From positions 1-64,000 of the forward strand of contig NZ_FWFT01000007.1 in assembly GCF_900172275.1 (NCBI RefSeq): DNA of 64,000 nt, in the 5' to 3' direction. The notes beneath the pieces are model-generated. The model had not been told where the DNA came from and did not search any database. It saw only the letters and a program-made list of their open reading frames with translations. Shown here piece after piece: positions 56,857-64,000 of this stretch. The first letter of the stretch is position 1. Each line of letters opens with the position of its first letter. The stretch is from Pseudooctadecabacter jejudonensis (GTDB lineage: Bacteria > Pseudomonadota > Alphaproteobacteria > Rhodobacterales > Rhodobacteraceae). Made by a program: the position numbers and the translations under genes.

Positions 56857-58146
56857 TCAGGCCGCTTTTGCGTCTGCTGCGTCACAAATCTGGTGGATCA
56901 GTTTAACCATCGCCTGATGGATTTTGTCGTCCTTGGACAATGTCCTCTCTTCGGTCAGGGACCGCAGACGTGTGTAATTCTTGCGTTTGATCAGACGCGC
57001 GACCTGAGGCAGAACAAATCCGCATTCGGCCAAAGCGATGGCAAGGTATTCGTTCAGATCGACCTCATCCCCGTCTTCGGGAATACACCAGACGTTTTCA
57101 AACAGATACATGATGAACTGCAACACGTCGTCCTTTGGGTGGCGCATGTCTGCCTTCATCGCGCCGGCAAACACATCCTGCACCATTTCATAGGACGGCC
57201 AATAATAGAGATCGTCGTCGCCTGCCTCTCGGATGAATTCGTCCAATGCCACGCGCAACGTCGCCTTGGAGACGGCGTTCGATGCCATGCAGGACTGATC
57301 GCGGAAGGTCGCGTAAAGGGGGACGGGTGACAATGTGACGATAAACTTCGCATCGGGGCGGTGTTTACGAATGAGCTGGCGGATCGCCTCAAGGTTTTCC
57401 TTGTTCTCGCCAACGGTCGAGACCCGGAATTTGTGGCGTTCTGGATCATAGCTGTCTTTGGGGATGGTGCGCCAAAAGACATTGCCCGTAGGCTCATCAT
57501 ACCAGATCTCGGACAAGCCGACGGTCAGGATAAACACATCCGTCTGATCAAAGATGTCGCGTGTGGCGATGCGGACGCTTTCGTCATATCCGTAGGCTTC
57601 TTTGTCGTAGCCATGCCAAAGGTCTTGATCAAACTGGCGGTTTTCCCAGGCCCATTCAAATTGCTGGCGCAAAACGAAGGTGTTTACCATGCCTTCGCCG
57701 CAACGGATCACATAGGCTTTGCTTTCGGCCTCTTTCTGGCCCGCAATGTTGAAATTACGTGCCGCGAGGTGGTTGGAAATGTTGGCGGCAAAGCAACTGC
57801 CGAATGCGGTGATGCGGGTGGATTTGTCAATCACGGGGGCGGCGGGTTTCAACCCGTGAAGAACGGCAGTTTTCACTTCATCTGCCGAATAAAGCTGATG
57901 ACGCTGGGGCAGAATATTGGTGTGCTCACCGCGGTACCAACTGACATGGCGCGATTTGTCAGAATGGTTTTGCATGTCGACCATGCTGGATTTTTTGCGC
58001 TGACGGACACTGATGACGGTGTCTTTGTCTGACGTTTTGGCCACGTTCAAAACCACTCTCTGCTCTTTTTGATTGATATATGGGGTAGCAACCGACCGGT
58101 GCGAATGCAACCACGGCGAACCCTGTGGGGTTGTCGAAATCGCCAT
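56857..58146 (-). CDS. GSCFA-domain protein
   Basis: Up to 429 residues. The GSCFA signature is TRITAFGSCFAANISNHL (residues about 110-130), followed by NTFVLRQQFEWAW, TVGLSEIWYD and KFIVTLSPVPL, which mark an SGNH-hydrolase-like domain typical of this family found with capsule and polysaccharide genes. It may act as an esterase or acyl-transferase on the glycan; no activity is established. The start is uncertain: the longest frame (58146) has no ribosome site and the conserved part begins near residue 65, so ATG 57984 or GTG 58044 are possible. It lies upstream of kdsB on the same strand. Confidence 0.85.
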   Translation of the reverse strand: MAISTTPQGSPWLHSHRSVATPYINQKEQRVVLNVAKTSDKDTVISVRQRKKSSMVDMQNHSDKSRHVSWYRGEHTNILPQRHQLYSADEVKTAVLHGLKPAAPVIDKSTRITAFGSCFAANISNHLAARNFNIAGQKEAESKAYVIRCGEGMVNTFVLRQQFEWAWENRQFDQDLWHGYDKEAYGYDESVRIATRDIFDQTDVFILTVGLSEIWYDEPTGNVFWRTIPKDSYDPERHKFRVSTVGENKENLEAIRQLIRKHRPDAKFIVTLSPVPLYATFRDQSCMASNAVSKATLRVALDEFIREAGDDDLYYWPSYEMVQDVFAGAMKADMRHPKDDVLQFIMYLFENVWCIPEDGDEVDLNEYLAIALAECGFVLPQVARLIKRKNYTRLRSLTEERTLSKDDKIHQAMVKLIHQICDAADAKAA

Positions 58147-58261
58147 CGTGTTCGGGCAGATTTACACGGTTTGCGGCCCCTATGGTCCGGATTGCATTCG
58201 ACACACCGCGTCATCAGTGCATAGTGGGGCAGTGGGGCAGGTGGTTTCGGCGGCGAAGGGT

Positions 58262-60133
58262 ATGGAAACGGTACAATCTCGGTTGTCGTTTGTTCGCAGC
58301 CTTCGGCTGCGGAAATCGCAGGCCGTTTTGCTGTATCTGGTGGCCACGCCGGGACGATTTTACCGCAACGAAATGATCACCCAGCTTTTGTGGGATGGAT
58401 CGGACGAGGTCAAAGCGGGCAATTCCTTTCGTCAAGCGGTCCGGCAGATCAGGGTTGCGTCAGAAACAGGCCAACTGTCGGCCCTTGTGACGCGCAATGG
58501 CACGATCGGTTTTGAGGCGTCAGATCGACGGCCTATTGAAGATGTCTTGGCCGCACAATTGCGGATGCAAGGGGCACAAGGGCCTGCGATGCAGGACATC
58601 CGGACGTATTTACATTTGCTGGATGTGTTGTTGGGGGTCTCGACGCCGTTCGACAGTTGGTTGACCTATGCCCGCACCCAGACCCTTGCAAAAACGCAGG
58701 CTGTGCTTGATGCCGCAATGGCCGGGACAGACATGGCTGTTGCGCGGCGGGCGGCGGAATGCACGATTGAACTGGAGCCGCACAACGAAACGGCGGTCCG
58801 GTTCATTATGCGGGATTTGTGGCAATCGGGGGCGGCAACCCGTGCGATTGCGATCTACAATGACCTTTACGCCCATCTGGATACGTTTTTCGATCAGGAG
58901 CCGGAGGCGGAGACGGTCGATCTTTTGGCCGCGATTACACTGGATCCCGAAGGTCAGCGGTCCAACATGCGCGGTGGACCTGAAAAACCGCGCATCACGC
59001 TTGAGGTTGTGGCCGCTGACAAGCCCACCAACACGGACCACGATGCGAGCCTGCAGGCTGTGTTGGTGTCTGATTTGCGCATGCGATTGGGGCGTTTTCG
59101 GGAATGGGAAATTCAACCGGATGCCGCGCGCGACCCCGCGTTTTTGTCGATTAGGTGTTATCTCCACAGCGTCGGTGATGCGCGGTATTTGTCGGTTGAT
59201 GTCGAACGCCCTGATCTGGGCACGGTCATTTGGTCTGAGATGATCGACGCCCCGAATACGGACTGGACCCGTAAGGTGCGTGGGCTTGTTGTGAACATCG
59301 CGAATGCGCTGAGTGTGGTGGTGTCCCATCGCAAGCATCATGACACCAATGCTGTGATCTATGACAAGTGGCTTGAATCCCAGACGCTGATTGGCACGTG
59401 GAAACGGCAGGATGAAGAACAGGCGATCCGGCTGTTGCATGAGGTCACCGGCGCGGCCCCCGATTTTGGCCCCGCTCATGCGGAACTTGCCGGAGTTTTG
59501 AACGTCCGGCACATCTTGCGGCCCGGCACGCGCCATACCGAAGAGGCGCAGGTGCTGGCCTTGAACCATGCGTTGGATGCTGTGGCCAGCGACCCTATGG
59601 ACACGCGCGCGCACCGGGTATTGGCGTGGTGTTATTGTCATGCCGGAAAATTCGACATGGCAGAATTTCACTTTGAACAATCGCTGCTTTTGAATCCACA
59701 AAACCCCATGTCGCTTGCATCCGCTGCATTGGGGTTTGCGTTTTCGGCCAATACTGCCCGCGCACAGGAGCTGATCGACGATGTCGAAGGCCTTCCCCTT
59801 ACGATGGAGCCGTTCCACCTGATCTATTTGGCAGCGTCAAACTACCTGTGCGGAAATGATCAGATCGCGGTTGATCAATGCGCCCAAGGGGTGGGGTTGA
59901 TGTCAACGGTCGGGGGATGGCACGCCGCGGCCTTGATGCGGATCGGCCGGCCCGATGATGCACGCGCGCGGCTGCACAGCTATGTGGCAGAAATTGCGGA
60001 TCAATGGTGCGGGACTGGACCCGCAGACCCGCAGGCCGTCATCACATGGTTCGTCTCTTGTTTCCCGTTACGAGACAAAACCGTGAGAGAGGATTTACGC
60101 GCCACGTTGATGTCTGTTGCGGCTTTGGATTAA
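58262..60133 (+). CDS. BTAD-type regulator with TPR domain, second copy
   Basis: About 623 residues, related in layout to the regulator at 9.5 kb. It has an N-terminal winged-helix-like part (SLRLRKSQAVLLYLVATPGRFYRNEMITQLLWDG, SFRQAVRQIR), an activator domain (AAECTIELEPHNETAVRFIMRDL, AIAIYNDLYAHLDTFFDQEPE), a degenerate TolB-like part, and TPR-like repeats (AEFHFEQSLLLNPQNPMSLASAAL). The start is uncertain: ATG 58262 is used, but upstream GTGs at 58217-58238 are possible. It is convergent with the peroxidase operon and divergent from the GSCFA gene. Confidence 0.75.
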   Translation: METVQSRLSFVRSLRLRKSQAVLLYLVATPGRFYRNEMITQLLWDGSDEVKAGNSFRQAVRQIRVASETGQLSALVTRNGTIGFEASDRRPIEDVLAAQLRMQGAQGPAMQDIRTYLHLLDVLLGVSTPFDSWLTYARTQTLAKTQAVLDAAMAGTDMAVARRAAECTIELEPHNETAVRFIMRDLWQSGAATRAIAIYNDLYAHLDTFFDQEPEAETVDLLAAITLDPEGQRSNMRGGPEKPRITLEVVAADKPTNTDHDASLQAVLVSDLRMRLGRFREWEIQPDAARDPAFLSIRCYLHSVGDARYLSVDVERPDLGTVIWSEMIDAPNTDWTRKVRGLVVNIANALSVVVSHRKHHDTNAVIYDKWLESQTLIGTWKRQDEEQAIRLLHEVTGAAPDFGPAHAELAGVLNVRHILRPGTRHTEEAQVLALNHALDAVASDPMDTRAHRVLAWCYCHAGKFDMAEFHFEQSLLLNPQNPMSLASAALGFAFSANTARAQELIDDVEGLPLTMEPFHLIYLAASNYLCGNDQIAVDQCAQGVGLMSTVGGWHAAALMRIGRPDDARARLHSYVAEIADQWCGTGPADPQAVITWFVSCFPLRDKTVREDLRATLMSVAALD

Positions 60134-60174
60134 GCGGGCAGCCGCGGAGGAATACCGGGAGGGCAGCTGCCCGC
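60134..60174. terminator. Inverted repeat between convergent regulator and peroxidase operon
   Basis: GCGGGCAGC (60134-60142) and GCTGCCCGC (60166-60174) are perfect inverted arms around 23 bases; an extra palindrome GGGCAGCTGCCC lies at 60161-60172. There is no U tract. It may serve as a weak two-way terminator. Confidence 0.45.
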
Positions 60175-60186
60175 TGCGCTGCTGGA

Positions 60187-60894
60187 TCACTTACACATCA
60201 GGGTAATATAAATGCCCACCGCGCGGTAGTACGACACGATCTTCTGTTCAAGAACCGCCTGTTTGCTCAGCACGTCGGGGCGGGTTTCCCCGTCAGCCAC
60301 TTTGTAGCGGCCCAACAATTCCTGTCGGACATGATCTTGCAGGGCGTTTTGCTGTTCCTCGCTGAGTTTGAGGGACGCATCATCGGGTGAGAATGATGAG
60401 ATCGCGCGCAAAATGGTTTTGATCTGGCTGGCAAGGACCAAAGCTTCATCCAGCGGATAGGTCAGCGGCGGCGTGAAGCCGATGCCCGCAGGGTCGTCTC
60501 GCAACGTCTCGATGTTGACCGTGTGTGTGTTGTCGGCGGGGATCACGATGATCCGCGTGTTGGCATCTGTGTCGCCCACAGGCACGCGGCTGTCCCATTG
60601 CAATTGCACGGTCGTGTTCTGCCAAATCGCTTCTTTTTCGGCGTCGGACAGGGTGCCGCGCGGCTGTTCGATCACCTGTAGGGCGTGTTTGAATTCGCGC
60701 ACCACCTGTTCATAGTCATCGGAGCCTTCGGCCAGCGCGCCGTGTTCCGAAAGTTCCACCACACGTTGGCCAATGTACGCCACCGTTAGGGGTATGCTGT
60801 TTTCACGGCGTGTGGTGTCGATGCTTTGGTCGGGGTGTAGGAAATATTTTGCTTCGCCGACCTCGCGGCCAACGATGATATAATTGTTAGACAT
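60187..60894 (-). CDS. Unknown protein downstream of the heme peroxidase
   Basis: A 235-residue protein with no recognised family. The visible parts are YIIVGREVGEAKYFLHPDQSI at the start, a central TDANTRIIVIPADNTHTVNIETL, a helical C-terminal third, and a final hydrophobic IVSYYRAVGIYITLMCK ending with Cys-Lys. ATG 60894 has AAGGA six bases upstream and overlaps the peroxidase stop, so the two are translated together. It is the last gene of the YcaO-like/peroxidase operon. The role is unknown. Confidence 0.75.
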   Translation of the reverse strand: MSNNYIIVGREVGEAKYFLHPDQSIDTTRRENSIPLTVAYIGQRVVELSEHGALAEGSDDYEQVVREFKHALQVIEQPRGTLSDAEKEAIWQNTTVQLQWDSRVPVGDTDANTRIIVIPADNTHTVNIETLRDDPAGIGFTPPLTYPLDEALVLASQIKTILRAISSFSPDDASLKLSEEQQNALQDHVRQELLGRYKVADGETRPDVLSKQAVLEQKIVSYYRAVGIYITLMCK

Positions 60895-62338
60895 AGTCAT
60901 TCCTTCTTAGGGTGTGAGTGATTTCAATCATGGAGCTGAGTTCGTCAGGGCCGCCTTCGGGCATGTCGTCCTGACCGTATTGGATCCGGTCCATCAGGTC
61001 AGAGATCTTGCGCCGGAACACGACACTGCTCAGGGGCCCCAGATGACCCGGCCCGCCATAGAGGTGCGCCTCGATCATCAAGAGGACATAGAGAGGCATC
61101 CGGTTGAATGCAGCGGCAGGAAGGTCCCCCCCGATGTGGGGTGCAATCACGGAATTGAACGCCTGGCTCAACGCGTCTGGCGTCAGCTGATCACGCCATG
61201 TCTGCTGGGGTAGGGCCTGAATGACGGCTATCATTTCCGGTGAGCCCAGACGTTGCGGGCCTGCATCGACGGCGGTCTGAAAATCCCGTTGGATAAGATG
61301 TCTGAGGGCATGTGTAAGGCTGGCAGAGATGCCCGTCTTATCCGCTGTTTCGTTCGACTTATCGAACATGCGGGCCAGATCGAGTTTCCAGCCGCTTTCT
61401 TCCCCTTTGGAGCGTTTTGGCAGATCTGTCGCGAGTAGATCGAGCAAGGATTGGGTACCCGCCTCTTTCATCTGATAATCTGCCCTTGGCATGCAATGGA
61501 ACGTGCGGAACACGCCGTGTTGAAGGGTTGCCTCATCAATGATGGGAATGCCGGACATGGCCTCATCTGACATGGCTGCGACGTCAGGATGTAGAAGGGT
61601 CGCCAGATAATCGTCACGGATCACGCGGTGCCACGTGGCCAGCACAAATTTACGGGCTTTTACAAAGGTCCGGATCGCCAGACCCGCCCGCCAGTTGGCC
61701 ATTCGTTTCAGATCGGGTTCAAACGTTAGGGCGACGAAGTTGTGATAGTGCATCCAAGTCACGGCCAATTGGTGCACCATCAGGTTGTCGCGATTTCGGA
61801 CATCATAAAGCGCGTAGATATGACGGTTTTTGCCGTGGCTAAGATTGACCGCAAAGGGATCGCGCGGGTTCACCCGAAACAGCATCGTAATCGGATCAAA
61901 CAGATGGTGAAGCGTCACCGGGCCCGACCCGTACAGCGTTTCAAACGCCAGAGGGTTTTCAATGATGTTATAGCGCCCGTTGTTGGCTCCGTTTGGCCCG
62001 ATCTGAACGCCTTTGTTGTCCTCATCCGCATCGTTGGGTTGAGGGGTGGTGCTATGCTGCACATGGGGAATGTGATCGGCCCGACGGCTGTCGCCCGCAT
62101 CATGCCCGATCAGTTGCCCTAAATAAGTATAGCCAGCGGGAATATGGCCCTTTTCATTCATGCACCGGCGGCGCCAGTCCGGGTTTGTGAAGTCCAGCTT
62201 GGGCAGATCCCGTGGGAGGGCCTCATCGGTGATCAAAGCTTTCAGTTGTAGGCCGCGAGGATCTACGACCGTGCAACACTGCCCCATCCGCGCGGAGGCA
62301 AAGTTGAGGCTGATTTTGGGCGATGGTGTCGTCGTCAT
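60887..62338 (-). CDS. Animal-type heme peroxidase
   Basis: A 483-residue protein of the peroxidase-cyclooxygenase superfamily. The distal histidine lies in GYTYLGQLIGHDAGDS (compare the GQWVDHD of mammalian peroxidases), and RDNLMVHQLAVTWMHYHNFVA and ATWHRVIRDDYLATLL correspond to the conserved RxxEN...HN and heme-side Arg regions. The proximal His cannot be placed with certainty. Bacterial members make hypohalous acids or radicals and are sometimes secreted; no signal peptide is seen here. It lies 15 bp after the YcaO-like gene in a three-gene operon. Confidence 0.85.
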   Translation of the reverse strand: MTTTPSPKISLNFASARMGQCCTVVDPRGLQLKALITDEALPRDLPKLDFTNPDWRRRCMNEKGHIPAGYTYLGQLIGHDAGDSRRADHIPHVQHSTTPQPNDADEDNKGVQIGPNGANNGRYNIIENPLAFETLYGSGPVTLHHLFDPITMLFRVNPRDPFAVNLSHGKNRHIYALYDVRNRDNLMVHQLAVTWMHYHNFVALTFEPDLKRMANWRAGLAIRTFVKARKFVLATWHRVIRDDYLATLLHPDVAAMSDEAMSGIPIIDEATLQHGVFRTFHCMPRADYQMKEAGTQSLLDLLATDLPKRSKGEESGWKLDLARMFDKSNETADKTGISASLTHALRHLIQRDFQTAVDAGPQRLGSPEMIAVIQALPQQTWRDQLTPDALSQAFNSVIAPHIGGDLPAAAFNRMPLYVLLMIEAHLYGGPGHLGPLSSVVFRRKISDLMDRIQYGQDDMPEGGPDELSSMIEITHTLRRNDYV

Positions 62339-62353
62339 TCGTGGCGTCCTTGT

Positions 62354-63226
62354 CTATTGGGCCATGAAGGGATGATCTGGTGGGGCGACTTTGGAGGAGG
62401 GCATCCCGTCGATTTTGCACAGCCAAACAGGGCGTGAGGCGGGATCGGCGGTCAGATCCGTCAATGTGTGGGGCGGCATGGTGCTGGACAGCGCACCATG
62501 GCTGGTATTCAGGTCAGCAGGATCGGCCGGAATGGAGGGCAGCAACGCGCCCCTGCGGGCGGCATACTCGCGTATTTTGGCCTCAATGCGGTCCTGATCC
62601 GAGGTGTCGCGCCCACCGCGTGCGGCCATAACCGTGTAAAGGTTCAATTCCATCAACATGACTTCGGTCGCGGCCAGCCGGGCGGCGGCCTGTGCTTGTG
62701 TCGCGGTGCCGAAACCCAAAATCATGTCCTGCCCCATGCGATTGGCCGAACATGCCACAACGCAATGGCAGGGCAGGGGCGACGTCAGGTGCCAGAACTG
62801 TGTGTCCCGAAATGCCGTCGCGCCTGTGCGGGCCTTTTTTACGAAGCTGGTGATCTGGTGGTCGTCCAGCCAGTTGGCGGGAATTTTTTTGGCCAGACCA
62901 TTGCCGCGCCACCATGACAACACGGCCTTGCGCTGCAGGGCCTCAAGCATGGCGTTGTGCTGCGCAAGGGTCACATCGGGATGGGCGGCCAGCCCGTCGG
63001 TGATCGGGTCGAATTCCGGCAGGACATCTTCCAGTGCAAGAATTTCGGCGGTTTCACTCAGACACTTTTCAAATGCGATGTCGCGCGTTGCGTCTGCACC
63101 GCTGGCCGTGCGTCCGCTGAGCGTCTGGCTTTGCAGAATGGCAAGGGACGGGGCGTAGATGCTGTCCGGCCAAATCGGAGACCGCCAGACCGTCTTAAGA
63201 TTCATGTCCGATGTGATGATCTGCAT
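62354..63226 (-). CDS. YcaO-like (degenerate) protein
   Basis: A 290-residue protein resembling the C-terminal part of SagD/YcaO-type cyclodehydratases: ARAL-like residues 50-64 (IAFEKCLSETAEILA), GLAAHPDVTLAQHNAMLEALQRKAVLSWWRGNG (79-110), HLTSPLPCHCVVACS (146-160) and ILGFGTATQAQAAARLAATEVMLMEL (169-194). YcaO proteins phosphorylate backbone amides to make azoles or thioamides in peptides. Here the ERDA motif is QRKA and the N-terminal ATP-binding part seems missing, so catalysis is doubtful. It is the first gene of an operon with a heme peroxidase. The match is pattern-based and moderate. Confidence 0.55.
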   Translation of the reverse strand: MQIITSDMNLKTVWRSPIWPDSIYAPSLAILQSQTLSGRTASGADATRDIAFEKCLSETAEILALEDVLPEFDPITDGLAAHPDVTLAQHNAMLEALQRKAVLSWWRGNGLAKKIPANWLDDHQITSFVKKARTGATAFRDTQFWHLTSPLPCHCVVACSANRMGQDMILGFGTATQAQAAARLAATEVMLMELNLYTVMAARGGRDTSDQDRIEAKIREYAARRGALLPSIPADPADLNTSHGALSSTMPPHTLTDLTADPASRPVWLCKIDGMPSSKVAPPDHPFMAQ

Positions 63227-63399
63227 ATCGCGCGGATCCTTTTGCCCTGTCGTGGGAGTGTTCGCCGTTTTCTCATTTCAAACAAGATGCCTGTGATTTT
63301 GTTGTGAATTCTGTGGCGGGGGCAGATCACAATTAAATCACAGCTCTCCGTTTTGGTGATCCTCACCCCGTCGATTTCGACCAGTGGAGGGAGAGGAAC

Positions 63400-64000
63400 G
63401 TGAACAAAACGATATGTATCAGGAACGGAGCAGCATCCGTGGCCATTGTGGCTATGACGGCCTGCACCCAACCTTTGACAGAGGACCAGGCCAGCCGCCT
63501 GACCAACACATCCCAGCAAATTGGTGCGTCATTGTCGTTGTCGGCCACGCTGCAACAGCAGGCCCATGACAACGCCTATACTACGCAGAATTTGTGCCGG
63601 TATTTGGCGGGCCAGTCGGACTATGGGCTTGGTCAGCTCGCGCCGGAGCTGGACATCGGACAGACCGCCAAAGACCGTTTGGCGCTTGCCAGAAAGTTGA
63701 CTGCGTATCTTGAGGCCCTGATCGAGGCGAGCCGCGGCGAAAGTTTGAATGACCTGGAAACGGCGCGCGATGACTTCGTGGCGGCCGCTTCGCGTTTGAC
63801 ACCAACCACCGCGCCGATTGAGCCCGTTTTGGGGGGCAGCCTGCGTTTGTTTGGGCGGATTGCAGAGGCCCAACGTCAACGCGAAATCCGATCCATCATG
63901 GACGGGGTTGCCGATGCCATCAGCACGCTGCCTGTCATCCTACGAGGTGATCAGGCGGCCGTTCTCGCGGATGTCGAGGCGCAGATCGCCCGCTATGAAC
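63400..64000 (+). CDS. Lipoprotein of unknown function, 3' end beyond window
   Basis: The GTG at 63400 follows GGAGGGAGAGGAAC and opens 200 codons that run off the right edge. The N-terminus is a lipoprotein signal: ICIRNGAASVAIVAMTAC, with Cys22 as the lipidation residue. The mature part is alpha-helical and rich in Ala, Gln and Leu (for example SLSLSATLQQQAHDNAY and LARKLTAYLEALIEAS). No family is recognised. It is divergent from the YcaO-like gene across 173 bp and may belong to the same island. Confidence 0.75.
   Translation, partial: MNKTICIRNGAASVAIVAMTACTQPLTEDQASRLTNTSQQIGASLSLSATLQQQAHDNAYTTQNLCRYLAGQSDYGLGQLAPELDIGQTAKDRLALARKLTAYLEALIEASRGESLNDLETARDDFVAAASRLTPTTAPIEPVLGGSLRLFGRIAEAQRQREIRSIMDGVADAISTLPVILRGDQAAVLADVEAQIARYE

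Noticed and set aside
58610-59818. 402-codon minus-strand frame opposite the second BTAD regulator
   Set aside because: Antisense shadow with no domain, while the plus frame matches BTAD/TPR throughout.

Overview
The window looks like a 64 kb slice of an extrachromosomal replicon from a marine alphaproteobacterium of the Roseobacter group (Rhodobacteraceae). The grounds are a DnaA-like plasmid initiator divergent from a parAB partition operon, alphaproteobacterial-type proteins throughout, and a rhamnose/capsule gene set of the kind described for roseobacter biofilm plasmids. The genus cannot be named from sequence alone. No rRNA, tRNA, insertion sequence, phage integrase or CRISPR array was seen.

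Layout. (1) 1-7.4 kb is a redox and stress block: a partial flavin-binding PNPOx-family protein, a GST, an NTF2-like protein, an AhpD-like protein, a BLUF photoreceptor, an XRE regulator with paired palindromic operators, an exported rhodanese, and oxyR divergent from katG. (2) 7.6-13.7 kb is an unusual island: a V8-like serine protease, an acidic/cationic two-part small protein, a BTAD-TolB-TPR regulator, a PAP2/vanadium-haloperoxidase-type protein with eight NGGM repeats, and a papain-like protein. (3) 13.8-25.7 kb starts the polysaccharide locus: sulfotransferase, TauE/SafE exporter, WbpM-type dehydratase, rmlD-rmlA, kpsT/kpsE/kpsM-like exporter, a second sulfotransferase and a GT2-GT4 fusion. 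(4) 25.8-29.5 kb is the replication and partition module, with five copies of a 20-bp palindrome, three of them inside parA. (5) 29.5-58.1 kb continues the polysaccharide locus: phosphomannomutase, outer-membrane export lipoprotein, glycosyltransferases, two RTX/DUF4214 secreted proteins, rmlC-rmlB, a DUF2793 pair, manC, gmd, four more sulfotransferase-like genes, an FkbM methyltransferase, kdsA-kdsB and a GSCFA protein. (6) 58.2-64 kb holds a second BTAD-TPR regulator, convergent with an operon of a YcaO-like protein, an animal-type heme peroxidase and an unknown protein, then a truncated lipoprotein gene.

Together, the polysaccharide genes can supply dTDP-L-rhamnose (complete Rml set), GDP-mannose and GDP-4-keto-6-deoxymannose, a UDP-HexNAc 4,6-dehydratase product, and CMP-Kdo. 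They export the chain by a KpsMTE/Wza-like ABC pathway. Six sulfotransferase-like proteins suggest a sulfated surface glycan. The two regulator-linked islands, at 7.6-13.7 kb and 58.2-64 kb, are the least explained parts and the best candidates for undescribed systems.
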